From Anadara kagoshimensis (taxonomy: Eukaryota; Mollusca; Bivalvia; Arcoida; Arcidae), in assembly GCA_021292105.1 (NCBI GenBank), contig CM037869.1, forward strand, positions 31,001,508-31,065,507: a DNA stretch of 64,000 bases, given 5' to 3'. Under the pieces are notes generated by a model, which was given only the letters and a program-made list of their open reading frames with translations, ran no database searches and was not told the DNA's origin. This document shows positions 44,629-56,645 of this stretch, piece after piece. The position numbers were made by a program, and so were the translations under genes. Within the stretch, counting starts at the first letter, position 1. Every line of letters begins with the position of its first letter.

Positions 44629-47617
44629 ATCTTAATAAAAATCACAGTACCTTGTCCTGAAGCTATATCAACACAGCAAAACAAGCGATTTTGTGTATTT
44701 TAATTAATATAAGAAATATTTAATAATATCTTATAATATGTAAAAAAAATATGAAAAGTTATCAAAGTTTTGCTACATTACAATACATGTATACAAGGCA
44801 CAAGTATCAAAACACAATTATCTTTTTGGTATCCCGAATGTTAAATATAAAAGTCAAGTAATTTAAATATAAATTCAGTTGTATATTAAAGGTAATATGA
44901 AGGTACTTAGACAGGTTATGAATACAAAATAAAGGTATATGCGTAAGTGATCCGTTTGTCGATGGAATGTGATATTCTCTATTTAGTTCAAGATAAACGT
45001 ACATTTAAAACTTCCTTTTTTGGTTTTGTTTAAATCTCGATCCGTAGTGTTACTTATCCTATAGTACATTTATTTTCTTTGCAATCGGGTCAGTTTAGGC
45101 GGTAAGCCACATTGACCTGTTCAATTAACCTTTAATTAAAAGGTTATTATGTCACTTCGTCTATAGCTGGTGATTTCTCGATATAAGAGAAATATTCTTG
45201 ACTTGAATTAATTCAAACAATTAATTATTGGAAGCATATATTGTTTTTATAATAAATGCGAATCACATTAGGTTAAGGAAAACACTATCCATGCATTGGT
45301 TTTGTCATCGTACATGTATATGAATATTCATAATGAAATGTCAAGTGGACAAGTCAATGTTGTTAACCTATATCTTTGTTCTAGAGTTGATTAAACGAAG
45401 TATAAATACAAAAAATGGATTTACACTTAAATACCAAGTATGGTTATTGCAAAGATATACATCGGCAATATTAAAATCATCTTGTTCAAGTTAAATTTAA
45501 TTTTTAATGGTGTTTTACTCGCCAGTTAAGATTATTTAACCTATAGTATCCAAGTGGTCAGTTCAGCAATGTGTACGAAACGGAAAGTGCCCAGATATAA
45601 TCATAACCTTCGGTAGGCGAACTGACAAGCTCTATCACACAATGTTTTGAACATAGACGATGAAAGTTGATGTGATCCGTAGGCGCGCGTATAACTCCGC
45701 CAGGTCACCGAGATCTCCAAAATATTTGCTTTTTACTTTTGAATTTTGTTTTGGGCATAGGTTTATATGTTTGTTTTTAAAAAGACAACGTTAAAACTAT
45801 TCACATGTATACACGCATCGTCATCTTTAAAACCTAGATAGAAGGTAATAACATATATCATAATATTGGCTCGCAATATTAATTTAAATTAAAATATAGT
45901 TCCATCACAACTTACTTCAATTACATAAGAAGACAAGAAGGTAGTGATATATATATATATATATATATATACCTGTATTTAGATAAATCGACAAACGACC
46001 TTGAAATTGTGTATATGTTACTCAAGTCATTGTTTGGAACCTGTTTGTTAAGTGCAGTATATTCACTTCCTTGTTATATTGAATACTGTTGATTTACGAA
46101 ATTATAGTTCGGTTTTGCTGTTACAGGTACGTATATATGATAAAAAATTATCATTATCTTTGTCTACTGATTGTATTATTCAAAGCATTTCGAGTTAATT
46201 TTGTCTTGTTCGAAGTGGTCAACATTTTGTCATAAACTTGCTTTTATAAATATTAGATCACTTTTACTTATCGAAACAACCGATCCATGTCTAAATCAAA
46301 ATCCCAAAGCAAAGTAAAAGCGTTATAAATGGCAAATTAAGTTAAACTAGCGAACTCCCAATAGGAAAGTGAAACTGAATGCTCCGGAAAGTTAAGCACA
46401 TCTTGTCCAGCTGTATACAACCCCCTCGTCATTAATCAACATTGAGATCAAAAGGAACATTGAACTATTTGACGTCAAATATATCAAGGGTAATTTTAGA
46501 AGACGCTTAATTCTGTGTATAAAGTTCTCTTGTTGAAACAAGCTCTACCATAACGTACAAAGAAAAGCAGGTATATTGTTGAAATGTTGACAATAGAATA
46601 ATTGAAGACGTCAGGTTGTCACAAATTAAAAACTGTCAGAAGATAATAGCTTTCTTTAACATTTTCACAAGAAACTTAATGGTCAGTATTTTACAACTTA
46701 AACTAAATGTTTTTAAGCCTTATTTACTACTAGCATATGCATATTTTACATCTTTTCAGAGGTACATTTAAAAGTATTGTCAGTTTAAGAGATTTCTGTG
46801 GTAGGCCATTTCTCCATTTTTGAAAAGTGAATGGTGAAAAACATTATTTTTGCGAAAACAACACGACGTTAACGTTATAACAGTTCTTGGGGATTGGAAA
46901 TCAGTTCAATTCTGGTACTGAAAAACCTAATGATTAGTTTGTTAATATTTATTAACGTCACATCAGCAACTTCTCAAAAAGGCGCGACAAGAGCAAGTTT
47001 ATTCACATATCTAAGGAGTAATCTTATAACATGATTGAGTATGCTAAAAATTTGCAAATGGATTCTATTGTCTGCCTAGTACTATTCGCAATAAGGGCGA
47101 CTTGATGGTGCTAGCTAACAGAGTCAGTATTTCACACACAACTATATAACTCACCCGTTATATTTTAGCGAAACCGGGTGAATCAGTTGATACCGAATGC
47201 TTATGTATGACCCGGCCGTGGTCGAGCCGACGATCGCTATTTTCGGAGGACGTTCTACCAATGACCAACCGAGACATTAAAAATAATAACATGGATATGA
47301 TCATGTATGATTAACGTAAATCCAAATCTATGAGATGTATTCGCAAGACTAATATTCAGACGCATAGAGCGCACATGAAGACACATCCGAAAGAGAATTG
47401 AGTGTATTTTGTGGGTAAAATAAAAATACATGTACTTGGCGGCTTTTCAATAGAGAAAGATTATTTAAATAATTAAAATTTTAGACAAACGTCTGACAGA
47501 CGTCATATATAATATCCATTCCTACACTTCCGACTTTTATTATCTTTACATAAAGACACATAGTGAACTTATTTGCTATTTAAAATCAATTCTAAAATCT
47601 TGCTTAGAATCACTCAT

Positions 47618-47619
<2 letters not shown>
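44629..47619. other. Intergenic stretch upstream of copy C
   Basis: No gene recognised. Contents: a SINE-like tail at about 45150-45215 (CTGGTGATTTCTCGATATAA), an (AT)n tract at 45949-45971, a ~290-bp repeat 3' fragment at about 45700-45785 and a longer minus-strand copy at about 46275-46515 (GATCCATGTCTAAATC through TTAAGCACATCTTGTCC to TTGACGTCAAATATATC). The promoter of copy C is expected here or in the next few hundred bases. Confidence 0.5.
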
Positions 47620-47655
<36 letters not shown>

Positions 47656-47672
47656 GTGTGTGTGTGTGTGTG
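47620..47672. repeat. (TG)n microsatellite upstream of copy C exon 1
   Basis: About 50 bases of TG, interrupted once, ending roughly 50 bases before the signal-peptide exon. The reading frame of Cys-Val repeats across it is a repeat artefact. Confidence 0.95.
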
Positions 47673-47719
47673 ATCCTGAAAACAACACTTAAATCATATA
47701 CTATTTTCTTTATTCACAG

Positions 47720-47811
47720 ACGACCCATGATCATAATGGAATCCAGTGTTTTCTCATACTTAGCATCACTTATACTACTCTGGCATCGACTACCACTTAT
47801 AGAATCTTCAG
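47720..47811 (+). CDS. Copy C exon 1: start codon and signal peptide
   Basis: Follows TTATTCACAG and ends before GTAAGT. ATG at 47727 opens MIIMESSVFSYLASLILLWH and ends LPLIESS, phase 1. It is the direct paralogue of the exon at 6704-6789: same length to within one codon, same phase, shared core and PLIES motif. This marks the start of a third receptor unit. Confidence 0.8.
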
Positions 47812-47861
47812 GTAAGTTATTATGTAATTTTGGTCGGTTGGAAATAGAAAAACTGAAAAAA

Positions 47862-47960
47862 GGTTTAGTTTCATAATTTTGATCCAAGCACTACTGATGA
47901 GAAATTGTTTTCTGAAGTGATCGTTAAGTGCTGTAAAATTAAAATTGATATAATATGTAA
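47862..47960 (+). repeat. Fragment of the CCAAGCACTACTGAT dispersed repeat
   Basis: TTTTGATCCAAGCACTACTG, then GTGCTGTAAAATTAAAATTG, as in 28240-28560. Starts about 50 bases after the copy C exon 1 donor. Confidence 0.7.
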
Positions 47961-48846
47961 CTATAACATGAATCCGCTCGCCATGCAAAAATAAAAACTG
48001 AGTAACAAGGTGTTTAGGCTGATCGGAAGATAAATATGTATGCGCATCAGGGATTTCAAATATAATAATATCATGCCGAAAACGGCACACCTGATAATCC
48101 AAAAAATCCGAATGGAATAGTTTGGCTTATCTGCCAATTAAACAATTAAAAGTGCTCTCAATCGCTGTTTGTATTTTTACTTGAAGCGTCTTCACAAGGG
48201 CTAAATTTAATTTCGATGACAATCATCTGCATCCATTTTGGCAATACCTGCTTACAGCATGCAAAGAGCATGTTTACACTCATTTTGTAATAAAGATAGT
48301 TTCAACACAAGAACAATACCAATAACAAACTGGAGTTGTTTAAGACCTAGTGATCAAATGTGCAAGCATTTCTGTTTAGCAGTAAAAAAAGACAAGTTTT
48401 CATTGGAAATATCGAGAAACGGAATATATCCCGTGCAAATTTGACAAGCACTAATGATTAATGCTTTTACTTTTGGATTTAAGTGTAAACCATGGAATAA
48501 AACTAGGAAGGTTACCAATTTAATTATGGATTAGTTTCAAAACACTCTATCGTTATCTTATAAGAATGCACACCTGTTCAAATCGGGGTTTTGAGGTTAG
48601 TATAATTTCAAATAAAATCGGCTTTTATTACTATGAGTGTCAAATTGACTTTTCTGACCAAAAGTCAGACGAGTTTTGCCTAGTCTTGGATTATGTTGTT
48701 AGCATGAATGTTCATAAGATAGATCTCACGGAAATGTTACTGTATCCTGTACATCATTGAAAAATAGGAAGTTCAAATTAAAAAGTGTAAGATTGTATCA
48801 ATTCTTTGAAAAACCAGTGTTTGTTTTTTGTGTTTCAATCTATGAT

Positions 48847-50144
48847 TACGAGGGGAGAGGTAAAAATGTTCATAGAACGGGGTAAATATTCCCGCAACAA
48901 ACTATACATTTTATTCTTATTTTTCAATAGTCCCCATTTACCCCAATGTACTTTGACCAATTTTCTTTTAGACTGTCTATATTTTTGAAAGAGAAGTCTT
49001 TGGTTTGGTCCTGAAACTTTGTCTCTGTGGCAGCCTTAAGTCCATCATCATCAGGGAATCGGATTCCTCGTACATGGGATTTCAAATTTCTAAATATGAA
49101 ATGATCACTGGGTGCCAAATCGAGACTGTAGGGTGGGTGATTAAGTTATTCGAACTTTCATTCACGAATTGCTGCTTGTGCAGTCCTTGACTTGTACACA
49201 GGAGCATTGTCGTGAAGAAGCAAAACCCCGTCGCTCAACTTTCCCCTTCTTTTTTAATTTATTCGCAGCCTTTTGCTGCTTCATTAGATCAGCATAGTAA
49301 GCCCCAGTGATAGAGATTCCAGCAGGTTTATAATTGATTAACAGACCACCCTTAGAATTCCAAAACACAATGGCCATGACTTTGCCAGCTGATGTTTGGA
49401 TTTTTAATTTCTTTGGTAGGGTTGAGCCAGTGTGCTTCCATTGAATGGACTCTTTTTGGTTTCTGTGTCCAAATGATGAATCCATGTTTCATCACCAGTT
49501 ACTTATCGTAAATGGAAACTCTCCGGGTTTATTATAAATGCCAAGAAGCTCTCGATTTGACTGGAGTTTTTGGAAGCGATCCTGCACATTAAGGTTTCTG
49601 GGGACCCATCTTGCGGATAATTTTGACATCCCAAGATGCTCATGGATAACTGTGTATACACTTCCATGTGAAATGTCACACTCCCTAGTTATGTCATCAA
49701 TCCTAATTAGGCGATCATTCATAATGAGGGTATCCACAGAGGTGACAATTTCCTTTGTGATGGCATCAGCTAGCGGACCTGACCATGGGTCATCCTTCAG
49801 TGAGGTGCGCCCACGTTTAAATTCAGCTGACCACTTTGCCACTGTGGAATAGGCAGGACCACTGTCACCGTACACCTCGGGCATTCACCGGTGAATTTCT
49901 TTGGCAGTTGATTCCACTACTATGAGGAAATTTATTACTGTCCTAAACTCAATATTTTGATTTTCCATACTTTCTTGATTGCCACCAACTTTGAATGCTT
50001 TTGAGAATTACACAAACATGTTGTGACAAACAAACTTAATATGTTAAAAAAGACGGAATGTTGTGTTGTCTAAATAAGTAAAGAAACTATGTGGTACGCT
50101 TGACTGAATACGCTGTTCTATGAGCTTTCTGACTTCCCCTCGTA
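48847..50144 (-). mobile_element. mariner element with both terminal repeats
   Basis: The left end TACGAGGGGAGAGGTAAAAA and right end (read inward on the other strand) TACGAGGGGAAGTCAGAAAG are inverted repeats that continue to TCATAGAAC in both. TA dinucleotides at 48847 and 50143 are the expected target duplication. Total about 1.3 kb, the normal size for mariner. It carries a decayed transposase on the minus strand and is inserted in intron 1 of copy C. Confidence 0.88.
48924..49968 (-). pseudogene. mariner transposase, decayed
   Basis: Minus-strand start MENQNIEFRTVINFLIVVES, then a TGA after KEIHR, then MPEVYGDSGPAYSTVAKWSA and ISHGSVYTVIHEHLGMSKL (DNA-binding region). The catalytic signatures GDETWIHH, LLHDNAPVYKSR and PPYSLDLAPSDHF keep all three Asp of the mariner DD34D triad but lie in different frames. 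It ends WSKYIGVNGDY. A few frameshifts and stops make it non-functional while recognisable throughout, so it is of moderate age. Confidence 0.88.
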
Positions 50145-50546
50145 TATCCGTCAACTTGTTGAGTGTTTGAAATAACTTCCTGTTGATGTTCACATGTCAT
50201 TCTCTGATTTGCCAATCATCCATTTTCCAGGAAAATAACAGGACTAGATGAAAGATAAAATAATTTTTTCTACTGATAAAAAAATGACGGAAGTTATTTT
50301 GATAATAGAAACATCTTTTAACTTTGTTTGTAACAAGTTGTTTACTACATTGTCTTAATCTAACAAAATGTTTATCCTCTGTATTGGATTCCTTCTATTG
50401 AAAATGTGGAAATGAATTAGAATCCCATGACTAAATAAAGAGATAGTGTATTCATTTAATGTAATCACCGGCGACTATTATTATATAAGATTGAACATTG
50501 TAACAATGATAAATTAAAAAGTAAATAAATGTAAAACATTTTACAG

Positions 50547-50747
50547 TGAATCTTGCCTTGTACAAAGACACAAGCCAGAGTTCAGTTTTGGAAGGCTTCA
50601 TATCCTCTAAAGCAGTAGATGGAATGAAAGTAGACTGTTCGAGCAATGGATTTTTTCATACTCTATATGGGACGAATGAATGGTGGCAAGTAGATTTAGG
50701 ACAAGTGGTTGAGATAAAGAAGATACAAATATACTACAGACCAAATT
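50547..50747 (+). CDS. Copy C exon 2: first half of an FTP domain
   Basis: Follows ATTTTACAG and ends before GTAAAT; 201 bases, phase 1 to 1. It reads VNLALYKDTSQSSVLEGF, then SSKAVDG, FFHTLYGTNEWWQVDLG and IQIYYRPN. The FTP signatures are strong, including His before the Trp pair and the first Arg, but RxD reads RPN. It follows the copy C signal peptide in matching phase. The expected second half (W.CY.D ... CEVEVYG) was not found downstream in the window. Confidence 0.85.
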
Positions 50748-50761
50748 GTAAATATAATTTT

Positions 50762-50925
50762 ATATATAAAAACATACTTATCCATGTCCGAATCAAAATC
50801 AAGAAGCAAAGTAAAAACATTGGAACTGACAAATTAGGTTAACGTGAACTTTCACCAGGGAAGTGAGGCCGGGTGCTCCAGAAGGGTAAGCACCTCCTGT
50901 TTTGCTAGCTGCAGCCACGTGTGTA
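50762..50925 (-). repeat. ~290-bp dispersed repeat, minus orientation
   Basis: AAAAACATACTTATCCATG, AGTAAAAACATTGGAACTGA, GTGAACTTTCACCAGGGAAG and GGGTAAGCACCTCCTGTTTT. Starts 15 bases past the exon 2 donor. Confidence 0.88.
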
Positions 50926-51154
50926 AACAAAATTGTGTATAGTAACAATACTGAAAGGCCTAGCCAGTTTTTTCCTTTGTACTTTTACTAGCTGCCTATA
51001 AATTTACTTTAGCTAGAGATTAGATATTTAAATGTACGGTAGCATTTTAGAATTAGTAATAATCAATTTGCAAATATCTTTGCATTAGGTCCTAACTGCT
51101 AAAAATTTAAACAGTCCCTGTAATTAATGTAATTGTCCATTCAATTTCTACATC

Positions 51155-51205
51155 AGATATGGCATACCCTCAGGTGAGCGTTAAGGCCCTTAGGCCTCTT
51201 GTTTA
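51155..51205 (-). mobile_element. Terminal fragment of an ACAAGAGGCC-type element
   Basis: Read on the minus strand: AAACAAGAGGCCTAAGGGCC followed by TTAACGCTCACCTGAGGG, matching the 5' end of the element at 60668 (ACAAGAGGCCCATGGGCC, CGCTCACCTGA). Sequence toward 50930 is probably its body, but without the satellite. Confidence 0.7.
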
Positions 51206-51294
51206 TTTATCGCTATTCTCAATTATTTTTTTTTCATCTGTCGATAGATTTAAAATGAAAGGAATTATTTCTAGGGTTCGCTTATACCAACAAC

Positions 51295-51600
51295 ACCCTC
51301 TGTTTATACGATAGACTATTGGGTAGTGTGCTGTGTCTACATGTAGGGAGTCGTGGGTTCGAAACCCGGCCTCTTAAAAATAGTTAATGCTCCATGTGCT
51401 CGGCATGTAGAAATGTAAGTAACCGGATCCTTCGGAAAAAGACCTTAAAATCCTTTCCTCCATTTCATAGCATGCGTAACCACTGCACATTGTCCTTAGC
51501 GCACTGCAAAGATAAACGTTTCTATGACTTTACAAAAAGCTAGCGACGTCTCTATATAAGTGAAATATTTTTAATAGGACGTAAAGGGATACCTGAATTA
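51295..51600 (+). mobile_element. tRNA-derived SINE
   Basis: GTCGTGGGTTCGAAACCCGG includes a consensus B box. The body has AATGCTCCATGTGCTCGGCA and AAGTAACCGGATCCTTCGG; the tail has TCTATATAAGTGAAATATTT and GGACGTAAAGGG. Related to 41245-41610. Confidence 0.72.
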
Positions 51601-51869
51601 CGTTACTTATTACCAACACAGTGATTGCTTTGCTCAGGTACTTTGCTTTCCGTCTATAGGAAATACAGTACCGACCAGTCACAACATAACATCCAAGTTA
51701 ACTTATAAAGCAGAGATTATGACTGCTATAAGTTAACTTAGAAGCAGAGATATGACTGGTTAAAACTGTCCAGGCTACAGCTTCAGAAAGCAGAGATTGT
51801 CCTGAAAAATGTCCTGATGACAATGTCCAGGACAGTTCTCGTTCTTGTTCTTATTCCATGACCAGGACC

Positions 51870-52125
51870 ACGCATGCTCATTTGAAATTAATTCTGTTCT
51901 AAATATTGTCCTAGAATTGGTCCTGCTGACCATTTTTGTCACGAGGACCGCGCATGCTTAGTTCAGTTCTATAAACTGTTCTAAATTCTGTTCTGGACTT
52001 AACTTCACGACTGCTTTTGTCGCCAGGACCGCGCATGCTCTGTTGATTTGCTCTAAAAACTGTTCTAAATCCTGTCATGGACTTCGTCCTACGACTGCTT
52101 TTGTCGCCAGGACCGCGCATGCTGT
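51870..52125. repeat. Left subterminal repeats, about four units of ~75-85 bases
   Basis: CAGGACCRCGCATGCT recurs four times, separated by TTCTGTTCTAAAT-like and GTCCTG-like sequence. These are the left subterminal repeats of the 4.6-kb element. Confidence 0.8.
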
Positions 52126-53670
52126 CTTACAAAACATGTGATTATTTCACACCTGTGCGATTTATCGATATAGACCAAATGTGTTTGTAAATAGCAACAG
52201 AAAATGCCTCCCTTGAAAGTGAACAGATTATCGTTATACATTAGGGAACGAATGGTAATGCTGAGTAGAAGTGGGAAAACTGCTGTGGACACTAGACAGG
52301 AACTTATAAATTCAGAAGTTTGATTCCGTATTCATTAAAGTTTCACTCCGAGCAGCATTTTAGCATTTTTTTTCGTTTTGTTTTTGGGAGTAATACGACA
52401 TAATACTGAGAATTTCTTCAATCTGTCTTTATATGCAGAAATGTGACACTTTCGTTTTTTCAAAAAAATTCAAAAATTATTTTATAATATTTAATGTCAT
52501 CATAATTTGATTTTATTAGAATAAGGTATGATCTCATTAGTACCGTTATGTCAGATGCCGATTTACTAATTTGACTGCATTTACTGTCACGCATTTGCGT
52601 GAAACGTTTAGAGAGATTTTAAAATGCATTTACCTTATCCTGTCAAATTAACACTGGTATAAAATAAAACTATAATGATTTCAAAGTACTTTTCAAATTT
52701 ATGCCAAAATGTATTTATTTTCATAAAAATTCAAAACACAAGTTTATATGAAAAGACAAGAACGTAATAGTGTGTTGAATAAATCTATATAATAATAATA
52801 ATAATAAATTTTATTATAGTCTCATCATAATATATACAACATATAAAACATTATTAGCACACATAAAATAGATAAATATGCCAATCTTAAAAGAGTTATA
52901 AAAGACTTTAAAATTTTAAAAAACTATAGAACAAAATTCTATAGCTACCTGGCGTTATTATTTTTTAACATTATTTTAAAGTTGTAACTCTGATTATTGT
53001 GAAGTATATTGATGTACATTGTATGTTCGGGATATCCGACTGATTAAGAGATCCTGTAATTGCAATTAACTGATTCCTGATTATTTATGACAGTAATTAA
53101 CACGGAATACGCTTCCGTTACCAGGGATTAATTAATCTGTTGACTCTAATAGTTGATCAATTAATTACCGGTGGCTTTAAACTTAATCTTAATTGAAAAG
53201 TTACACGACGAATAGTGCATTTAAATCTCATAATAGTTCCAACATTAAAAAACATACTATAAATTTATCGATCAATATGTGACACTTTGTAATAAACTAA
53301 TTTATTATTGTTATATTGTGCGATTTGAACTAATTAAATAGATAAAAATGTCTATTTCAGATTTTTCAATTCTTAGTTTAGAAATTCGTTCAATGTTTCT
53401 TATATATGTGTTTTTTTTAATCTTATGATTTTATTTCTTCGATAGTTTTTACGATGTTTTTGTGCTCAGAATATGCGCCCAGACAAGGATTAAGTTTAAG
53501 ATGATAAAACTACGAACTGACTGCAATATTAAATGTAAACTAAACACACGACATTTTCCCCATTTAATCAAAACATGGACATTCGATTTGTTTTGATCTT
53601 TCTAAGAGACTGTCATTATGGCACCTTTTTATAAATGATACGAAAAATAAAAGGTTTCTATAATTTAATG
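52126..53670. other. Interior of the 4.6-kb element, left part
   Basis: AT-rich with an AATAAT tract at 52791-52806. No coding sequence recognised. Confidence 0.4.
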
Positions 53671-53674
53671 GAGG

Positions 53675-53779
53675 TGTCATGTGCTATTTTGAATTTTATG
53701 AAATAAATACATTCAAATATTGTGGTGTGCTTTTTTGGAATGTATTTATTTCATAAAAATTCAAAAATAGCACATGACA
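53675..53779. mobile_element. ~105-bp inverted repeat, nested
   Basis: TGTCATGTGCTATTTTGAAT and TTTATGAAATAAATACATTC are mirrored by GAATGTATTTATTTCATAAA and TTCAAAAATAGCACATGACA across a loop of about 20 bases. Likely a small foldback element inside the larger one. Confidence 0.78.
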
Positions 53780-55002
53780 GAGAACCGTTCTCTTGAAAAT
53801 TTAAATTCACATTTGCCTATACAGTAAATCCATGAAATCCCTTCATAATTTGAGCATCAGATATTAAAGAATTGTTTTATCCAACTATTTAATATTTTCA
53901 GAAATTTTGCGCCTCGCTTTGCGAATAACTTTCAGCGATCTTTCACATTTCCTCGTCGACCACCCTTTTTTGACCGATTTTTTATAAAGTCTTTATGATA
54001 GTCCTGAGACCATAATATTGGGTAAAGATGTCCATGAGCGCGGTGCCTTCGGCGCCAATGAGTACGATACAGTAAGTTTGTCTAAACGAATCTAAAAAAG
54101 TAAAGCACGCAATAATTAAGCCTAATTTTTAATCTTTCACACATCACTCACTATGTCACACTGTGCAAAATATTGTCAAAATAACTAATTTCAATGGTGC
54201 AAATTAACAAACACTTGCCAATAAATTCGAAAATAGTTTGTAACTTATTGAATGTACATGTAGCTGAATTACTAAATGATATATTTCTATTCTCAGAATT
54301 CAGGAAATTGCGTATTCTAGCGTGTGTTCGCTCCAGCACACAAAGTAATTTCAAAATCTGTTGCAATTTAAAAATACACATGCCGATAAATTTTAAAAAT
54401 AGTTTTGGTTTTATTAAGCGTGTCTTTCTTGAGTGAATATGTTAGCAACAATTTTTGAAGTACTGAATGACATTTTTTTAATTCTCAGGATTCAGGAAAT
54501 TGCATATTTTGACTTCAATTTATAAAATTGTCCAGGGGAGCATGCCCCCGGCCCCCCCTAGTGTGTGTGCGCATGCGGCGCACATTCAATTCACCCTTTG
54601 ATTTGCCTCTCCCTTTCAAATTGGCTGCTACGGGCCTGAATCCGAAGATCCTGAGCTATGGCCAGTAGTATCAGTCTCAGCAAATCAAACTTATCGCAAT
54701 TGCTTCACAATTATAAAAGATTAAAACGGAATCGTTATCTATTATTTCAACATAACTTCATGTATCCACACGACAGGGGTGTGTGATGATAAGTACTCGA
54801 AATCGTACTAATCCCAACCGAGATTTTTGAAACATGTACATAGCAAAATAAACACATAATCGATGGACATCTTTGATTATTCTAGACGAATTTCTCTCAA
54901 CTTTTTAATGTACCCGTACACGGTTTAATAAAAACGTTATCTTAGCAACTTTATTCAAGTAAACAAGTAGACTGGAAACTCCTCTCAAAAGGAGAAAGAA
55001 TA

Positions 55003-55039
<37 letters not shown>

Positions 55040-55829
55040 CAAGATAATTAAAGTATCTTTAATCAATAACGTGTATTTTAGATGGATTATGTATCGATAA
55101 GAAATCTCTAAATAAACAAAACCGTATTTCATGTCGATAATAAAAATGTAAAAAGTGAATAATGAGCTTCAGAACTAATTTGAACTTTTTAATGCCCAAA
55201 CACCTGTTCAGTGATTGTAAGTTTAAAAACATTTTTCGTGATAATCTGTGTAAATCCTCTCTCTCTCTCTCTCTCTCTCTCATACACAGAAGTCCATTGC
55301 GGTATCATGTCTCTCTGCAAAATTAATATAATTTTATTTCTTGGTCGATTTTCTCCAAACGAACGCCATACTATTTGGAATTCACACTTTAGAAATAATT
55401 TTGTCATTGATATATCCATTAAACGAAAATTATTAATTAATTTAGTTCACCTCATTCATCTTGTTTATTCTAAACTTCCTAACTAATAAACCGTGACCGT
55501 GACCATTTCACGGATCAGGACTGACACCTTCAATAATCCAATTATCGCAATTAACTTCTAACCCGATATGTTTTTTAACGATTGTTATCGTGGTTATAAA
55601 GATTTTCTGGTGATATCTGAATAACATAAACACACGTCCTTGGCATATTAGGTTTATACATATGTAATGAAAATAAATACTAAATAAATAAATAAATAAA
55701 CAAAATAAATAAATTACAAAACATTAACATGTTGTCCTGTTGTATAAAATATAACATAATTATGTGATAATACAGGATCACGCAGTACGATAAACTATTT
55801 CTGTCGTGTCGAACGTTAACCACGCATGC
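53780..55829. other. Interior of the 4.6-kb element, right part
   Basis: No gene recognised. A motif with GCTCCAGCACAC/CAGGATTCAGGAAATTGC appears twice in diverged form (54290-54400, 54480-54530). Microsatellites: (TAA)n at 55003-55035, (CT)n at 55257-55281, (AAAT)n at 55675-55712. Confidence 0.4.
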
Positions 55830-56200
55830 GCTAAAGATTTTCCTAGGACAGGACAGGATTTAGAAAAAAGCAGAGATTTTCCTAGGACAGGACAGGATTT
55901 AGAAAAAAACCCAGAGATTTAGATAGAACAGAATTTAGAAAAATAGCAGAGATTTTCCCACGACAAAACTTAGAAAATTCATGTCCCGAAAAGCAGAAAT
56001 TTTTCTCGAACAGAAATGTGACTGGTTTTGGCCAAAAGCAGAGGTTTGAACGTGACATCTCTGGTCATAAGAACAGAGAATATGACCGGTCAGGCAGAGA
56101 TTAGAAAACTGATTTCGTCCAACGTATAGCTGTTCAAATCTCTGGTCAATTGTCCTGGAACAGAGATTCTGACCAGAGATTCTGACTGCTTCAAGTTAAC
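55830..56200. repeat. Right subterminal repeats with GCAGAGATT units
   Basis: AGCAGAGATTTTCCTAGGAC with CAGGATTTAGAAAAA recurs about five times with decay, followed by further CAGAGATT and CTGACCAGAGATT motifs. An ACGCATGCGC block at its outer left mirrors the GCATGC blocks on the other side. Partly inverted relative to the left subterminal zone. Confidence 0.75.
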
Positions 56201-56232
56201 TTAAGGTTATGTTGTGACTGGTCGGTACTGTA

Positions 56233-56645
56233 TCCTGTATAATGCTTACATTGATATAAGCCAATGTGTTCCGAGGCACTAGGGGTAACTTGGTAGTGTT
56301 ACAAAATGGTATTTTGAAATTTTCAGCACGGTGAAAGCTTTATATTGCTCAGACACTTTACTTTCCGTCTATAGAAAATATCCTGTATAATGGTATATGC
56401 TAACATTGAAGCTTTAAGCAAATGTGTTTCGAGGCACTAAGGGTAGCCATACTTGGTAGTGACATTGCCTATGCATAGTGTTACAAAATAGTATTTCGAA
56501 ATTTTCAGCACAGTGAAAGCTTCACTTTGCTCAGACACTTTACTTTCCGTCTTTATGCAAAAACTGTATAACGGTGTATGCTTACGTTGAAGCTTTAAGC
56601 CAATGTATTCCGGGGCACTGGGGGTAACCATACTTGGTAGTGACA
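56233..56645. repeat. ~150-182-bp tandem repeat split by the 4.6-kb element
   Basis: GCTCAGACACTTTACTTTCC and GGTAACCATACTTGGTAGTG-like blocks recur, about 182 bases apart at 56347 and 56529. Another partial unit's start lies at about 51630-51665, on the far side of the insertion. Open frames across it are chance. Confidence 0.8.

Larger units (their letters stand above)
51666..56230. mobile_element. 4.6-kb TIR element, non-autonomous, TA target site
   Basis: Begins CAGTACCGACCAGTCACAAC followed by ATAAC and ends with the exact reverse complement; the match then continues imperfectly through AAGTTAACTT. TA flanks both ends. Removing the element joins TCTATAGGAAATA to TATCCTGTATAATG, which matches the uninterrupted neighbour at 56365-56390 (TCTATAGAAAATATCCTG). 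TIRs starting CAGT at a TA suit the Tc1/mariner superfamily, though 4.6 kb is large. The subterminal zones (51870-52125 and 55830-56200) carry short repeats. The interior has a TIR-like palindrome and microsatellites; no transposase was recognised. Confidence 0.8.

Noticed and set aside
49538-49852. 104-codon plus-strand frame
   Set aside because: Antisense to the mariner transposase remnant.
51345-51390. tRNA gene candidate (GGGTTCGAAACCCGG)
   Set aside because: Only the B-box arm is tRNA-like; the sequence continues into a SINE body and does not form a cloverleaf.
55059-55419. Overlapping minus-strand frames with RERER stretches
   Set aside because: Derived from a (CT)n tract and AT-rich flanks within the 4.6-kb element; no family features.
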